Below are positions 8,338 to 15,615 of a stretch of DNA of 22,919 bases, piece after piece. The position numbers were made by a program, and so were the translations under genes. The DNA is from a virus. Each line of letters opens with the position of its first letter. Position 1 is the first letter of the stretch. The DNA is taken from IMG/VR virus record IMGVR_UViG_3300037847_004410, positions 1 through 22,919 of that record. One strand, written 5' to 3'. The notes under the pieces are model-generated. The model searched no databases. It was not told the origin of the DNA and saw only the letters and a program-made list of their open reading frames with translations.

Positions 8338-8844
8338 TTGGGAAAAAGTATTAAGTCAAAGTTCAAACCATCGAATCCAGACAAATACATGGGTGATCCC
8401 AACAATATTATTTGTCGTTCATCATGGGAGCGTAAGTTCTGTAACTGGTGTGATAAACAACCAAATGTATTGAAATGGGCATCTGAAGAATTCAGTATCC
8501 CCTATGTGTCACCAGCTGATGGTAAGGTCCATAGATATTTTCCTGACTTCTTAGTTGAATTCAAGGAAGCTAATGGTAAAACCAAGAGACAAATCATTGA
8601 GGTCAAACCCAAAAAACAGACCAAACCTCCTGAAAAGAAGGCAAGGATAACTAAATCATATCTGTATGAGGCAGCCACCTATGAAATCAATATGGCAAAG
8701 TGGAAAGCAGTCAGTGAGTTTGCCAAGGATAATGGTATTGAATTCAAAATCATAACAGAAGATGAGTTAGGTATCAAACAGCATGGACGAGGAACAGGAA
8801 GAGTATCTAGCAAGCGACACCCTAAGAACAGAAGATCTAATTGA
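8338..8844 (+). CDS. gp4: Head completion protein gp4
   Basis: This 168-aa basic protein matches T4 gp4 (about 150 aa): SKFKPSNPDKYMGDPNNI, then CRSSWERKFCNWCDKQPNVL, then HRYFPDFLVEF and IIEVKPKKQT. The PDF(x)n-EVKPK pattern resembles PD-(D/E)XK/TnsA-like nucleases, which the gp4 family is thought to relate to. gp4 acts at the head-tail connector after packaging. The only start that keeps the conserved N-terminus is TTG at 8338; an in-frame stop lies two codons upstream, and the next ATG (8389) would remove the FKPSNPDKY motif. No strong ribosome site precedes it. Its end overlaps the next gene by 62 bases. Confidence 0.9.
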   Translation: MGKSIKSKFKPSNPDKYMGDPNNIICRSSWERKFCNWCDKQPNVLKWASEEFSIPYVSPADGKVHRYFPDFLVEFKEANGKTKRQIIEVKPKKQTKPPEKKARITKSYLYEAATYEINMAKWKAVSEFAKDNGIEFKIITEDELGIKQHGRGTGRVSSKRHPKNRRSN

Positions 8845-9166
8845 TGTCTGTTCAAATATGACTGATGCTGATGACAAAATGGCAGAAGTCCTTGAAAGAC
8901 TATCTCAAGTCGAAGTCGTTCCTGATGTAGGTAGATACTATACTTTTATCTACAGACCTAAGACTCCTCGTATTCGTTATGATGAATATCCACTCATCGC
9001 ATGTACTGAAGTGAATCGATGGGGATTCAAAGGTCTAAATTATCATTGGGGTTCTTGGAGAAACTACACATGGGAAGAGGTACAAAGTAATCTCCATGTG
9101 GTCTATCCTAGAGAACTTGAAGACCTAAGATCTATAGAATATCAAAAATTTGAACTAAATATCTAA
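8783..9166 (+). CDS. Conserved unknown protein between gp4 and gp48
   Basis: This frame encodes 127 aa from ATG 8783, or 102 aa from ATG 8858. The first 25 residues are acidic and overlap the gp4 gene by 62 bases. The core is aromatic and looks like a compact fold: VGRYYTFIYRPKTPRIRYDE, then NRWGFKGLNYHWGSWRNYTW. I do not recognise a function. Sitting in the gp4-gp48-gp53 late operon, it is most likely a virion structural or assembly protein. The long overlap makes the shorter start possible; neither has a clear ribosome site. Confidence 0.7.
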   Translation: MDEEQEEYLASDTLRTEDLIDVCSNMTDADDKMAEVLERLSQVEVVPDVGRYYTFIYRPKTPRIRYDEYPLIACTEVNRWGFKGLNYHWGSWRNYTWEEVQSNLHVVYPRELEDLRSIEYQKFELNI

Positions 9167-9177
9167 AAAAGAGATAA

Positions 9178-10776
9178 ATGGCGACTGATCTTTCTAACTG
9201 GTCGAAATACGATAAGAATAAGAATAATATCGGAAAAGATTATAGTCGAATTACTCGCCTGCCTATTGGTGCAAAGTCAGAGAAAGAAAAACAAAAATTA
9301 AGAATCGTCACAAATATCAAAACTGGTGACTATAAGGTTCTCGCAATTGGTAAAAAGAAAGATTCTGGATCTGATGATCAAGATATTCTAATCTACTCCT
9401 ATGATGCAGACACAAATAAGATAACAATTAACGAAAACAAAAAGGGTAATCGTTATTATAACTTGATCTTTGGATCCAAGAGTGGTCAAAGAGAATTTAG
9501 ACAATTGAATAGAAGTACTAAATTAGACACATATAGTCTTGCTCAAGCAAATACAAAAACAGCAATCCAACAAGGAAACTTTGAAGAACAAAAACAATCT
9601 GAGGAAGACACCAAACAATTAGGAAAGAAAAAAGGATATGTGTCATCAACTAATGTAGTCGCAACAGCCCCACAAACACTCACAGCGGGACCAGTAGATA
9701 ACAATACTACAAAGAAGAAATCATCAACCACACAATCTACGGTCAGATCCACTAATAATCAAGTTCCACCCATTGACATGGGAACATTGAGTTCCAGTGA
9801 CTTGTCTTTAACTGTAGTCACTTCAAAAACTAGTGGTGACCAACAACCAGCATCAACAGGGTCACAATATTTCAGATATCCAGAAGGTAGAATACCAAAC
9901 CTTGGATATGATTATATTCAGATTACATCATATAAGTATGTTCCTGGATTGAGTCTTCCCTCAGTTGGTACTGGTTCTACCTCTGTATCAAATTATATAA
10001 GAACAAATAATAAACAAACAACATCTGGTAAAATTTTATCTCAGAAAGCAGAGAACATCATTCAACTTCCAATGACTGGTGGTCTTTCAGAGACATCATC
10101 TGTCCAGTGGAGTTCAGATACTCTAAGTGAAATAAATTTGATTGCTGGTAATATTGCATATGCTAACATAACTGGTGGTAGCAATCCTGTTACTGCTGTA
10201 ACTGGTGCATTAATGGATGTAATAAAAACAGGTCAAGAAGGTTTATTGGATGCTGACACAAAAACTCAATTAATGGCTTACTTTGCAGGACAGGCAGCAT
10301 CAGCTCCTAACTTCGTCCAAAGAGCCACTGGTAAGAAAATCAATAACAACATGGAGTTATTATTCAATGGACCTCAACTCAGATCTTTCAACTTTGCTTT
10401 TAAATTAAGACCAAGAACTGAAAGTGAGTCAATTCTCTGTAGAAACATTATCAAATCACTGAAGAGAGATTCAGCACCCAAGACGAGCACAACAAATCTT
10501 TTCCTTGAGACACCAAATGTATTCCAAATCGAATACATATATCAGGCACAGGATGGTGTTACTCCTTCATACACACAACATCCATTTTTGAACGTGATAA
10601 AACCTTGTGCTCTTACATCAATCAATGTGAACTACACACCTGATGGTTCATACATGACTTATGAAACCAATGGTTCAATGGTTGGTTATGATCTAAACCT
10701 CACCTTCCAAGAGATCGAACCAATCTACAGAAGTGATCAAGAGGCAGAGTACAAACGAGACAACATGGGTTACTAA
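9178..10776 (+). CDS. gp48: Baseplate tail-tube cap gp48
   Basis: This 532-aa protein is longer than T4 gp48 (364 aa). Residues 1 to about 240 are polar, Lys/Thr/Ser-rich and low in complexity. The C-terminal third carries the family pattern: NGPQLRSFNFAFKLRPR, RNIIKSLKRD, then YTPDGSYMTYETNGSMVGY and LNLTFQEIEPIYRSD. gp48 joins the baseplate hub to the first tail-tube ring with gp54. The start is ATG 9178, eleven bases after the previous stop, with a purine run upstream. Its stop overlaps the gp53 start by one base (TAATG), so the two are likely co-translated. The extra N-terminal region has no obvious counterpart in T4. Confidence 0.85.
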   Translation: MATDLSNWSKYDKNKNNIGKDYSRITRLPIGAKSEKEKQKLRIVTNIKTGDYKVLAIGKKKDSGSDDQDILIYSYDADTNKITINENKKGNRYYNLIFGSKSGQREFRQLNRSTKLDTYSLAQANTKTAIQQGNFEEQKQSEEDTKQLGKKKGYVSSTNVVATAPQTLTAGPVDNNTTKKKSSTTQSTVRSTNNQVPPIDMGTLSSSDLSLTVVTSKTSGDQQPASTGSQYFRYPEGRIPNLGYDYIQITSYKYVPGLSLPSVGTGSTSVSNYIRTNNKQTTSGKILSQKAENIIQLPMTGGLSETSSVQWSSDTLSEINLIAGNIAYANITGGSNPVTAVTGALMDVIKTGQEGLLDADTKTQLMAYFAGQAASAPNFVQRATGKKINNNMELLFNGPQLRSFNFAFKLRPRTESESILCRNIIKSLKRDSAPKTSTTNLFLETPNVFQIEYIYQAQDGVTPSYTQHPFLNVIKPCALTSINVNYTPDGSYMTYETNGSMVGYDLNLTFQEIEPIYRSDQEAEYKRDNMGY

Positions 10777-11441
10777 TGGCTAAGACTTACTTCAGAAACG
10801 TTCCAGACTTTAACTATGTTAGCAGACTGGAAGGAGAAAAAAATATCTCTGAGTATCTCAGAGTCAAAAATCTCTTTAAGAGAGTAAAAATAAGTGAAGA
10901 TTTATTCAATGATCTTTCTTACTTCACAAAGTATAAAATCATAGGTGAAGAAAGACCAGATCAAATTGCGTATAAGATCTATGGGACACAAGATTATGAT
11001 TGGATTGTTCTTCTGGCTAATAACATTTTAAATGTTCAGTCAGAGTGGCCTCTGTCAAATGAATCATTTTACAATTACATGACTAACAAGTATGGAACAG
11101 AAGACAATTTCTATACAGTTCATCATTATGAAACGAAAGAAATAACAGATAGTATTGGTAGAATTGTTGTTCGTGCTGGTTTACAAGTCCCCAGTGATTA
11201 TTCAGTAAGTTATTATGATTCTGGAAATCAAGTCACAAGAACAGATACTACAGTAGCTGTGACAAACTATGAGTACGAAAATAATATTCAAGATGATTTG
11301 AGAAACATCTATCTAATCAAACCAGAGTATATCAATCTGGTCATTCAGGGTATTGATAGATTAATGCCAGTAAAACCTGGTTCCACACAGTATGTCAGTG
11401 ATGACTTATCACAAGGTGATAACATCAGACTGTATTCATAA
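10776..11441 (+). CDS. gp53: Baseplate wedge protein gp53
   Basis: This 221-aa protein is close in size to T4 gp53 (196 aa) and begins MAKTYFRNVPDFNYVSR. It contains the family core, a LysM-like region with ERPDQIAYKIYGTQDYDWI and LLANNILNVQSEWPLSNESF. gp53 clamps wedge proteins around the hub in the baseplate. It is the last gene of the plus-strand late operon, translationally coupled to gp48, and is followed within 20 bases by a strong hairpin that ends transcription against the convergent gp32 unit. Confidence 0.88.
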   Translation: MAKTYFRNVPDFNYVSRLEGEKNISEYLRVKNLFKRVKISEDLFNDLSYFTKYKIIGEERPDQIAYKIYGTQDYDWIVLLANNILNVQSEWPLSNESFYNYMTNKYGTEDNFYTVHHYETKEITDSIGRIVVRAGLQVPSDYSVSYYDSGNQVTRTDTTVAVTNYEYENNIQDDLRNIYLIKPEYINLVIQGIDRLMPVKPGSTQYVSDDLSQGDNIRLYS

Positions 11442-11456
11442 AAAAGTAATACGCGT

Positions 11457-11486
11457 AAAAAATCCTGGGAAAAATTTTCCCAGGAT
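11457..11486 (-). terminator. Hairpin terminator between gp53 and gp32
   Basis: Positions 11462-11486 form a near-perfect palindrome (ATCCTGGGA arm, A/T-rich centre, TCCCAGGAT arm; up to 12 bp stem). On the minus strand it is followed by a run of six T (11462-11457), a standard intrinsic terminator for gp32. On the plus strand the stem is followed only by ATTTG, but its inner TTTT may still help stop the convergent gp53 transcript. Confidence 0.88.
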
Positions 11487-11513
11487 ATTTGAAACTAAAA
11501 GTCGATTTTGAAA

Positions 11514-12443
11514 TCAGCTGTCAGCCAACTTAGCAAAGTAGGACATGGGATCATCATCGTCATCAACTGACGAAGAGGGTTCCGTAGTCTTGGATGCCTG
11601 GTAGGAGTCTTCAAGTTTCTTCAGAACTTCTTCTTCAGATACTTTCTTCTCTTCTACTGCTGCGTAGTTATCATACTCAGTCTCTTCCTGAGGAGCTGAA
11701 CGCTTCTTGGTTCCCAGGACATAGTCCATACGCTTCTTCAGTTCATCATAAGACTTGAACTGATCAGGAGCAACCAGAGCTGCGAGTGAATACTCTTTCT
11801 TCCAGACGGCTTCCAGAGCATCATCGTCGTCCAGGAGAGGGGACACACGGTCGAACTCAGAACTATCATAGTTCCAGTAACCAGCAACCTTCTTCAGTTT
11901 CAGTTTGAAGTTAGCACCCTGCCAGAAATCGAAAGGATTGATGGGGGTTTCGTCTTCAAACTCAGGTTGCATTGCTTCCATGATCTTGTCGAAGATCTTC
12001 TTACCGAACTTGTACAGGAAGACCTTACCCTCGTTCTGAGGATTGGCTTTGTCCTGAACAACATAGATGTTCGCGTAGAAGGAGAGCTTACGCTTTTGTT
12101 TACGAACAATATCCTTATTCGCGTCCGTACCACTGTTCCACAGTTCACGGTTCAGTTCACCGACAGGGTCCTTACCACCAATGGTAGTCAAGGAGTTTTC
12201 GATGTACCAACCACCAGGACCTTGGAAGGCGTGGGAGAACAGTTTGACCCAGGGGAGATCTTCTCCATCGGGTGCGGGGAGGAATCGGATGACTGCATAT
12301 CCATTGCCAGTCTTATCCATCTCTGGCTTCCACAGACGGTCGTCTGCTCCTCCACCAGTGTTGTTTTGCTTCTCAACTTCTTTTACAAGCTTGGCTGTAA
12401 GGTTGCCAAGAGAAGACTGCTTCTTGAGATCATTGAATCCCAT
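11514..12443 (-). CDS. gp32: Single-stranded DNA-binding protein gp32
   Basis: This 309-aa protein is close to T4 gp32 (301 aa). The N-terminal LKKQSSLGNLTAKLVKEVEK is the basic LAST-type region for cooperative binding. The core holds GNGYAVIRFLPAPDGEDLPW, SHAFQGPGGWYIENSL and RKLSFYANIYVVQD, and the C-terminus is acidic (SSSVDDDDDP), the usual site for partner proteins. In the core the zinc-binding cysteines of T4 gp32 are absent; the equivalent loop reads IGGKDPVGELN. It protects and organises ssDNA in replication and repair, and is loaded with gp59, which is encoded two genes upstream. A good ribosome site (GAGGT) precedes the ATG, and a promoter lies at 12516-12544. Confidence 0.95.
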   Translation of the reverse strand: MGFNDLKKQSSLGNLTAKLVKEVEKQNNTGGGADDRLWKPEMDKTGNGYAVIRFLPAPDGEDLPWVKLFSHAFQGPGGWYIENSLTTIGGKDPVGELNRELWNSGTDANKDIVRKQKRKLSFYANIYVVQDKANPQNEGKVFLYKFGKKIFDKIMEAMQPEFEDETPINPFDFWQGANFKLKLKKVAGYWNYDSSEFDRVSPLLDDDDALEAVWKKEYSLAALVAPDQFKSYDELKKRMDYVLGTKKRSAPQEETEYDNYAAVEEKKVSEEEVLKKLEDSYQASKTTEPSSSVDDDDDPMSYFAKLADS

Positions 12444-12478
12444 TGTGTTACCTCGTATTGAACGTATTTGGTCTGTGT

Positions 12479-12508
12479 CCCGTAGCTTAAAGGGGATTGG
12501 GTAGCCCC
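12479..12508 (-). promoter_or_regulatory. Structured gp32 mRNA leader, possible translational operator
   Basis: In the gp32 leader GGGG (12508-12505) can pair with CCCC (12495-12492). The loop holds CCC (12501-12499), which could pair with GGG (12481-12479) as a short H-type pseudoknot. T4 gp32 represses its own translation through a leader pseudoknot. The pairing here is short, so this is only a candidate. Confidence 0.25.
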
Positions 12509-12515
12509 TGGTCTT

Positions 12516-12544
12516 AGTGTAGGTCCTAGTGGACCCAGTGTCAA
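12516..12544 (-). promoter_or_regulatory. Sigma70-type promoter for gp32
   Basis: The minus strand has TTGACA (12544-12539), a 17-bp spacer and TACACT (12521-12516). The TGA inside the -35 box is the stop codon of the DUF1825 gene. The spacer contains a perfect inverted repeat, GGTCC-ACTA-GGACC (12535-12522). It would start gp32 mRNA about 65 bases before the ATG. Confidence 0.65.
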
Positions 12545-12876
12545 GACCCTTCTCGTATTGATTTTTTCATGGAGTCGATGATGGCGGACATGTTTGAAAA
12601 GACATATCCCAAATCAACATCGGAAGGGAACCCAAGTTGCTTAGCAGACTTGATGATGTTCTCCTTCATCGCCTTTGCCTCAGGGTCATCGGACAGAGAG
12701 AGTCTCGTATAAAGAATCTTCTGTTTCTTGAGTAACTCCTCAAGCATTTCTACATGTTGTAACTTATCATCAGCATCCATTGTGGAGAAACTGAAGACCT
12801 TCGCATAGATTTCATCTTGGAGTTTTGAAATTTCTTTCATCTCCTCTTGTACAATTTCGGAATCGAAGAAACTCAT
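12541..12876 (-). CDS. DUF1825-family protein (cyanobacterial family)
   Basis: This 111-aa helical protein begins MSFFDSEIVQEEMKEISKLQ. That is the typical opening of DUF1825, a small family of unknown function found across cyanobacteria and about the same length. The rest is amphipathic helix (MLEELLKKQKILYTRLSLSD) with no cysteines or catalytic motif. It sits between gp59 and gp32, overlaps gp59 by four bases (ATGA), and its stop codon forms part of the gp32 promoter. Its place in the replication block suggests it is made with those proteins, but I infer no function. It is probably a host-derived gene kept by cyanophages. Confidence 0.8.
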   Translation of the reverse strand: MSFFDSEIVQEEMKEISKLQDEIYAKVFSFSTMDADDKLQHVEMLEELLKKQKILYTRLSLSDDPEAKAMKENIIKSAKQLGFPSDVDLGYVFSNMSAIIDSMKKSIREGS

Positions 12877-13481
12877 TGTCCAACTACTACTTCTTTAAGA
12901 ATCTTTTTGTATTTGAAGATGTCAATCTTCAGGAAGGTGTTATATTTATCCATCCTCATAGAGAGGAATTTCCAAACAGGATCATCCAGTTTCTTATCAA
13001 AGGTTGCCTTGAATCCTAAAATCCTATCAAGAATGATAAGTGTCTCTAAAGAAATGTTTTTGGCTAGATGCTCCTTGACAATCTGTGGATGACTCAACCC
13101 CTTGAGTTCAAACATATCATCAAATTTCTTTCCTGTAAATACGGTTTCCACTTCTTCCTTGAAAACATAAGACAATGACTGAGTTCTCTTCTTCCAATCG
13201 GTATAGCTCTTCTCACCATTCTGCATGATCTCACCAATCCACAGAGCCTGTGGGTCATCACATGCAACAAAGTTAGAGACGAAGAATTCAATTACTTCTG
13301 CATCATCTTTTTGTCTACTCAGTTTCTCAAAGAAAAACCTATCTCTCCTCTTGTAGAAACTCTGGAGAGATGCACGAGACTTACCACAGTATTTGTGGTA
13401 GTCATACTTAGGTTTAGTAAAGTGGTTCTTCAGTCCCAGATAGGACTTGTATGCATCAAACGGGGTCACCTTCGGAATCAT
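12873..13481 (-). CDS. gp59: Helicase loader gp59
   Basis: This 202-aa basic protein (T4 gp59 is 217 aa) contains the family pattern: DAYKSYLGLKNHF, YDYHKYCGKSRASLQSFYKR with RDRFFFEKLSRQ, FFVSNFVACDD, and a late ISLETLIILDRIL followed by DDPVWKFLSMRMDKY. gp59 loads the gp41 helicase onto forked DNA coated with gp32. It lies in the same cluster as gp32 and gp33, as in T4. It overlaps the preceding small gene by 26 bases and the next gene by four, so translation is probably coupled. An overlap of this size leaves the exact start slightly open. Confidence 0.9.
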   Translation of the reverse strand: MIPKVTPFDAYKSYLGLKNHFTKPKYDYHKYCGKSRASLQSFYKRRDRFFFEKLSRQKDDAEVIEFFVSNFVACDDPQALWIGEIMQNGEKSYTDWKKRTQSLSYVFKEEVETVFTGKKFDDMFELKGLSHPQIVKEHLAKNISLETLIILDRILGFKATFDKKLDDPVWKFLSMRMDKYNTFLKIDIFKYKKILKEVVVGQ

Positions 13482-13653
13482 CTACTTCTTCAAAATCAAC
13501 AATCTGATCAAGTCTCACAATATGTTCATCAGCGATGAGGTACATGTGCTCATCATTAATTTTACCAAGATATTTAAGTTCAGTCTCAGGGATATTGTTC
13601 TCCCTGATTGCTGCCAACATCTGATGATGTCTAAGATCTTTGGTAGAAATCAT
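13456..13653 (-). CDS. Small unknown protein between gp33 and gp59
   Basis: This 65-aa acidic protein starts MISTKDLRHHQMLAAIRENN and ends in DQIVDFEEVDDSEGDPV. It has no membrane segment or cysteine. It starts inside the gp33 stop (ATGA) and runs 26 bases into the gp59 gene. I do not recognise it. The tight coupling to gp33 and gp59 says it is a real gene expressed with the replication and late-transcription set. Confidence 0.7.
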   Translation of the reverse strand: MISTKDLRHHQMLAAIRENNIPETELKYLGKINDEHMYLIADEHIVRLDQIVDFEEVDDSEGDPV

Positions 13654-13913
13654 ATTGGTAGTTTGGCGTGAGACGTTCTCTTGAGTAAGTTAAGTTCCAT
13701 AGCTTCGTACTTCAACTTCTCTTTCAGAGGTTTAGATAATAACTTAGGAACAGACTCAATGTCAACATTGTTCTCTTCACAGAAGTGAACGATAGCATCA
13801 ATGTACTTCATACCACTACCTTCTTTGGCAATGGTTTCGATCTCTTCTGTGAACTTACGGGAACAATAGAACTTGTTCTCGATAAGTTTATTGATGTCTT
13901 CAGGCTTTGCCAT
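13650..13913 (-). CDS. gp33: Late transcription co-activator gp33
   Basis: From the ATG at 13913 the protein is 87 aa (MAKPEDINKLIENKFYCSRK). It carries the gp33 pattern EEIETIAKEGSGMKYIDAIV, HFCEENNVDIESVP, then a basic-hydrophobic tail ending LLKRTSHAKLPI. T4 gp33 (112 aa) binds RNA polymerase and the sliding clamp and, with sigma factor gp55, turns on late promoters of the TATAAATA type seen in this window. An in-frame extension to 13994 exists, but its 27 residues lie wholly within the exonuclease gene and are low in hydrophobic content. The chosen start overlaps that gene by only 14 bases. It is in the same neighbourhood as gp59 and gp32, as in T4. Confidence 0.8.
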   Translation of the reverse strand: MAKPEDINKLIENKFYCSRKFTEEIETIAKEGSGMKYIDAIVHFCEENNVDIESVPKLLSKPLKEKLKYEAMELNLLKRTSHAKLPI

Positions 13914-14574
13914 ATTCCTGTAATTTGAATTCAACAAACTCTCTAATATATTCGGAGAGAAGGTTGATGTACTTTCTCTTGTCGTATTCTTCATAGACTA
14001 CTACTTCTCCATCTTCACAAGACATAATGATTACAAATTTCTTGACCATAATTCCAGTCATTTCATACAACATACATGCATATGCCGCACACTGGACGAA
14101 GTGATGGTCAACCCACTTCTTAGGTTTTGGTTTCTTAGCTGTCTTAAAATCAATGATAGCTAACTCACCTTCATATTCAGCAATACAGTCAACACTACCA
14201 GCCACACCCAACTCATAACTGAATAGTGATTGTTCTTGTGCATGAATGTTATCAATCTTATCCAAGGTAGGTTTAGCCTGCTTGAATAACATCTCTGATA
14301 ACGGTTGAACAGATGGAAGTTCGGAGTTCTTCAGATAATACTCAGCGAGAGTGTGCATATCTGTGCCTCTTGAAGTTGCCTGTTTGGTAACTTTGTTGGC
14401 TTCCTTTTCTCCTACCTTTGCTCTCCACTCACGGAAGATTTCACGGTTGTAATGACTGATAACAGACGTGATGGATACTAACTTTTTACCTTTTGGGGTG
14501 TCATAATATCTAACTCCATCAACCGTCTCCCGTGAGAGAGACGGATAATCAATTTCAATATGGTTAAAAGTCAT
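13900..14574 (-). CDS. PD-(D/E)XK family exonuclease
   Basis: This 224-aa protein has the PD-(D/E)XK nuclease core: GVAGSVDCIAEYEGELAIID supplies the first Asp, and the following IIDFKTAKKPK supplies the D-x-K part. A downstream HFVQCAAYACMLYEMTG helix is typical of RecB/Cas4-like nucleases. TSRGTDMHTLAEYYL earlier matches the GT..H motif of the same families. It probably degrades or processes DNA ends in recombination or in host DNA breakdown. It shares ATGA with the phoH stop and overlaps gp33 at its end. Specific substrate cannot be read from the sequence. Confidence 0.85.
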   Translation of the reverse strand: MTFNHIEIDYPSLSRETVDGVRYYDTPKGKKLVSITSVISHYNREIFREWRAKVGEKEANKVTKQATSRGTDMHTLAEYYLKNSELPSVQPLSEMLFKQAKPTLDKIDNIHAQEQSLFSYELGVAGSVDCIAEYEGELAIIDFKTAKKPKPKKWVDHHFVQCAAYACMLYEMTGIMVKKFVIIMSCEDGEVVVYEEYDKRKYINLLSEYIREFVEFKLQEYGKA

Positions 14575-15335
14575 AGACCCAATTCATGTTTAGCGACGAT
14601 GTATTCTTTGACAAGACCACTTCTACAGATGTCCTCGGGTTGGAACTCAATGGTATCAAAGGATGGCATTTGATTGATGATTCTCATGAAATCAACAATA
14701 CCATTCCTCTCATGAGTCTTCACCAGGTCAGTCTGTGTTGCGTCTCCACAGAAGTGAATCTTGCTGTTCTCACCTACCCTAGTAATGATTGAGTCAAGTT
14801 CATGGAAGTTCAGGTTCTGGAACTCGTCAATGATGAGGATAGCATTATCAAAAGTTGTACCTCTAATAAAAGATGTACTCCAGAAACTAATTGTACCCTG
14901 AGCTTTCAAATTTGCATAGAGCATCTCAAAAGAATTGTCATCAGGCATCTCGAACATGTATTTCACCATGTTCTTGTATGGGATCTGATAGATGTCAGAC
15001 TTGTCCTCATGGTCACCAGGGAGGAAACCAATCTCTCTGGTGGGTACAAGGGATCTGACGATGTAAATCTTCTCGTAGGGTGTCCTCGTATCCAAAACGT
15101 CCATAAGGGCGTTGTAGAGGGTGATAAAGGTCTTTCCTGTACCAGCTACGCCATATGCCACCAGGTTCTTATCCTCTGCATAGGATTCAAAGAACGTCTC
15201 TTGATTCTCAGTCAGTGGTTCAACCTTCTTTATATAATCGAGGTTGATCGGTTTCTTCCGTTTCATCACTCTATTACTCATACCGAAGGGGACTGGATTG
15301 GTACTACCGATACCTGACTTACTCTTTCTTGGCAT
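14571..15335 (-). CDS. phoH: PhoH-like P-loop ATPase
   Basis: This 254-aa protein has Walker A (GVAGTGKT) soon after a NQETFFESYAEDKNLVAY lead, then RSLVPTREIGFLPGD, the PhoH-specific motif. Walker B is AILIIDEFQNLNFHELDSII, and a GD.TQTD sensor motif follows. The first 40 residues are basic (MPRKSKSGIGSTNP). PhoH proteins are ATPases of uncertain role, possibly RNA-related, and are very common in cyanophages. Some bacterial phoH genes belong to the phosphate regulon, but I see no Pho box here. It is four bases from the FmdB-like gene and shares ATGA with the exonuclease. Confidence 0.93.
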   Translation of the reverse strand: MPRKSKSGIGSTNPVPFGMSNRVMKRKKPINLDYIKKVEPLTENQETFFESYAEDKNLVAYGVAGTGKTFITLYNALMDVLDTRTPYEKIYIVRSLVPTREIGFLPGDHEDKSDIYQIPYKNMVKYMFEMPDDNSFEMLYANLKAQGTISFWSTSFIRGTTFDNAILIIDEFQNLNFHELDSIITRVGENSKIHFCGDATQTDLVKTHERNGIVDFMRIINQMPSFDTIEFQPEDICRSGLVKEYIVAKHELGL

Positions 15336-15339
15336 AAAA

Positions 15340-15591
15340 TTAGTCGTAATGTTTGATGGTTGCCCCAGGTTGTTTCTTAGCTGTCGAGATTACATCTTTC
15401 CAGCCTGGGTGTTTGGTATAGATTTTCGAGAAAGGTTCACCCATCTCAAGTCCCAGTTTGGGAGCATTGTCTGGAGTGTAATACCTTTCCCAGTCGGGAT
15501 TGTCTTCACACCACTGATCCCAATCATGAATACTCATCTTCACTTCTTTGGTCTCACCAGTTTCCTTATTTTTCACAGGATATGTCGCCAC
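15340..15591 (-). CDS. FmdB-like small protein without zinc-ribbon cysteines
   Basis: This 83-aa protein starts at GTG 15591 with a good ribosome site (GAGGTAA). The start is MATYPVKNKETGETKEVKMS and the end is HPGWKDVISTAKKQPG. The N-terminal strand pattern and the late GWKD.....K..PG segment resemble the FmdB putative regulatory family seen in cyanophages. FmdB proteins normally carry two CxxC pairs; only one Cys (in QWCEDNPDW) is present here, so no zinc ribbon can form. The role is unknown. It lies in the thyX-phoH run and is likely co-transcribed with both. Confidence 0.65.
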   Translation of the reverse strand: MATYPVKNKETGETKEVKMSIHDWDQWCEDNPDWERYYTPDNAPKLGLEMGEPFSKIYTKHPGWKDVISTAKKQPGATIKHYD

Positions 15592-15615
15592 AGTTTACCT
15601 CATCGTGTGTTGTAT

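Noticed and set aside
12936-12944. GATAAATA on the minus strand inside gp59
   Set aside because: It is an internal coding match to NATAAATA; one such match is expected by chance in A+T-rich DNA, and it is close to no other signal.
13764-13790. TTGACA followed 17 bp later by TTATTA inside gp33
   Set aside because: It lies in the coding sequence of gp33, the -10 box is poor, and no gene start follows at a fitting distance.
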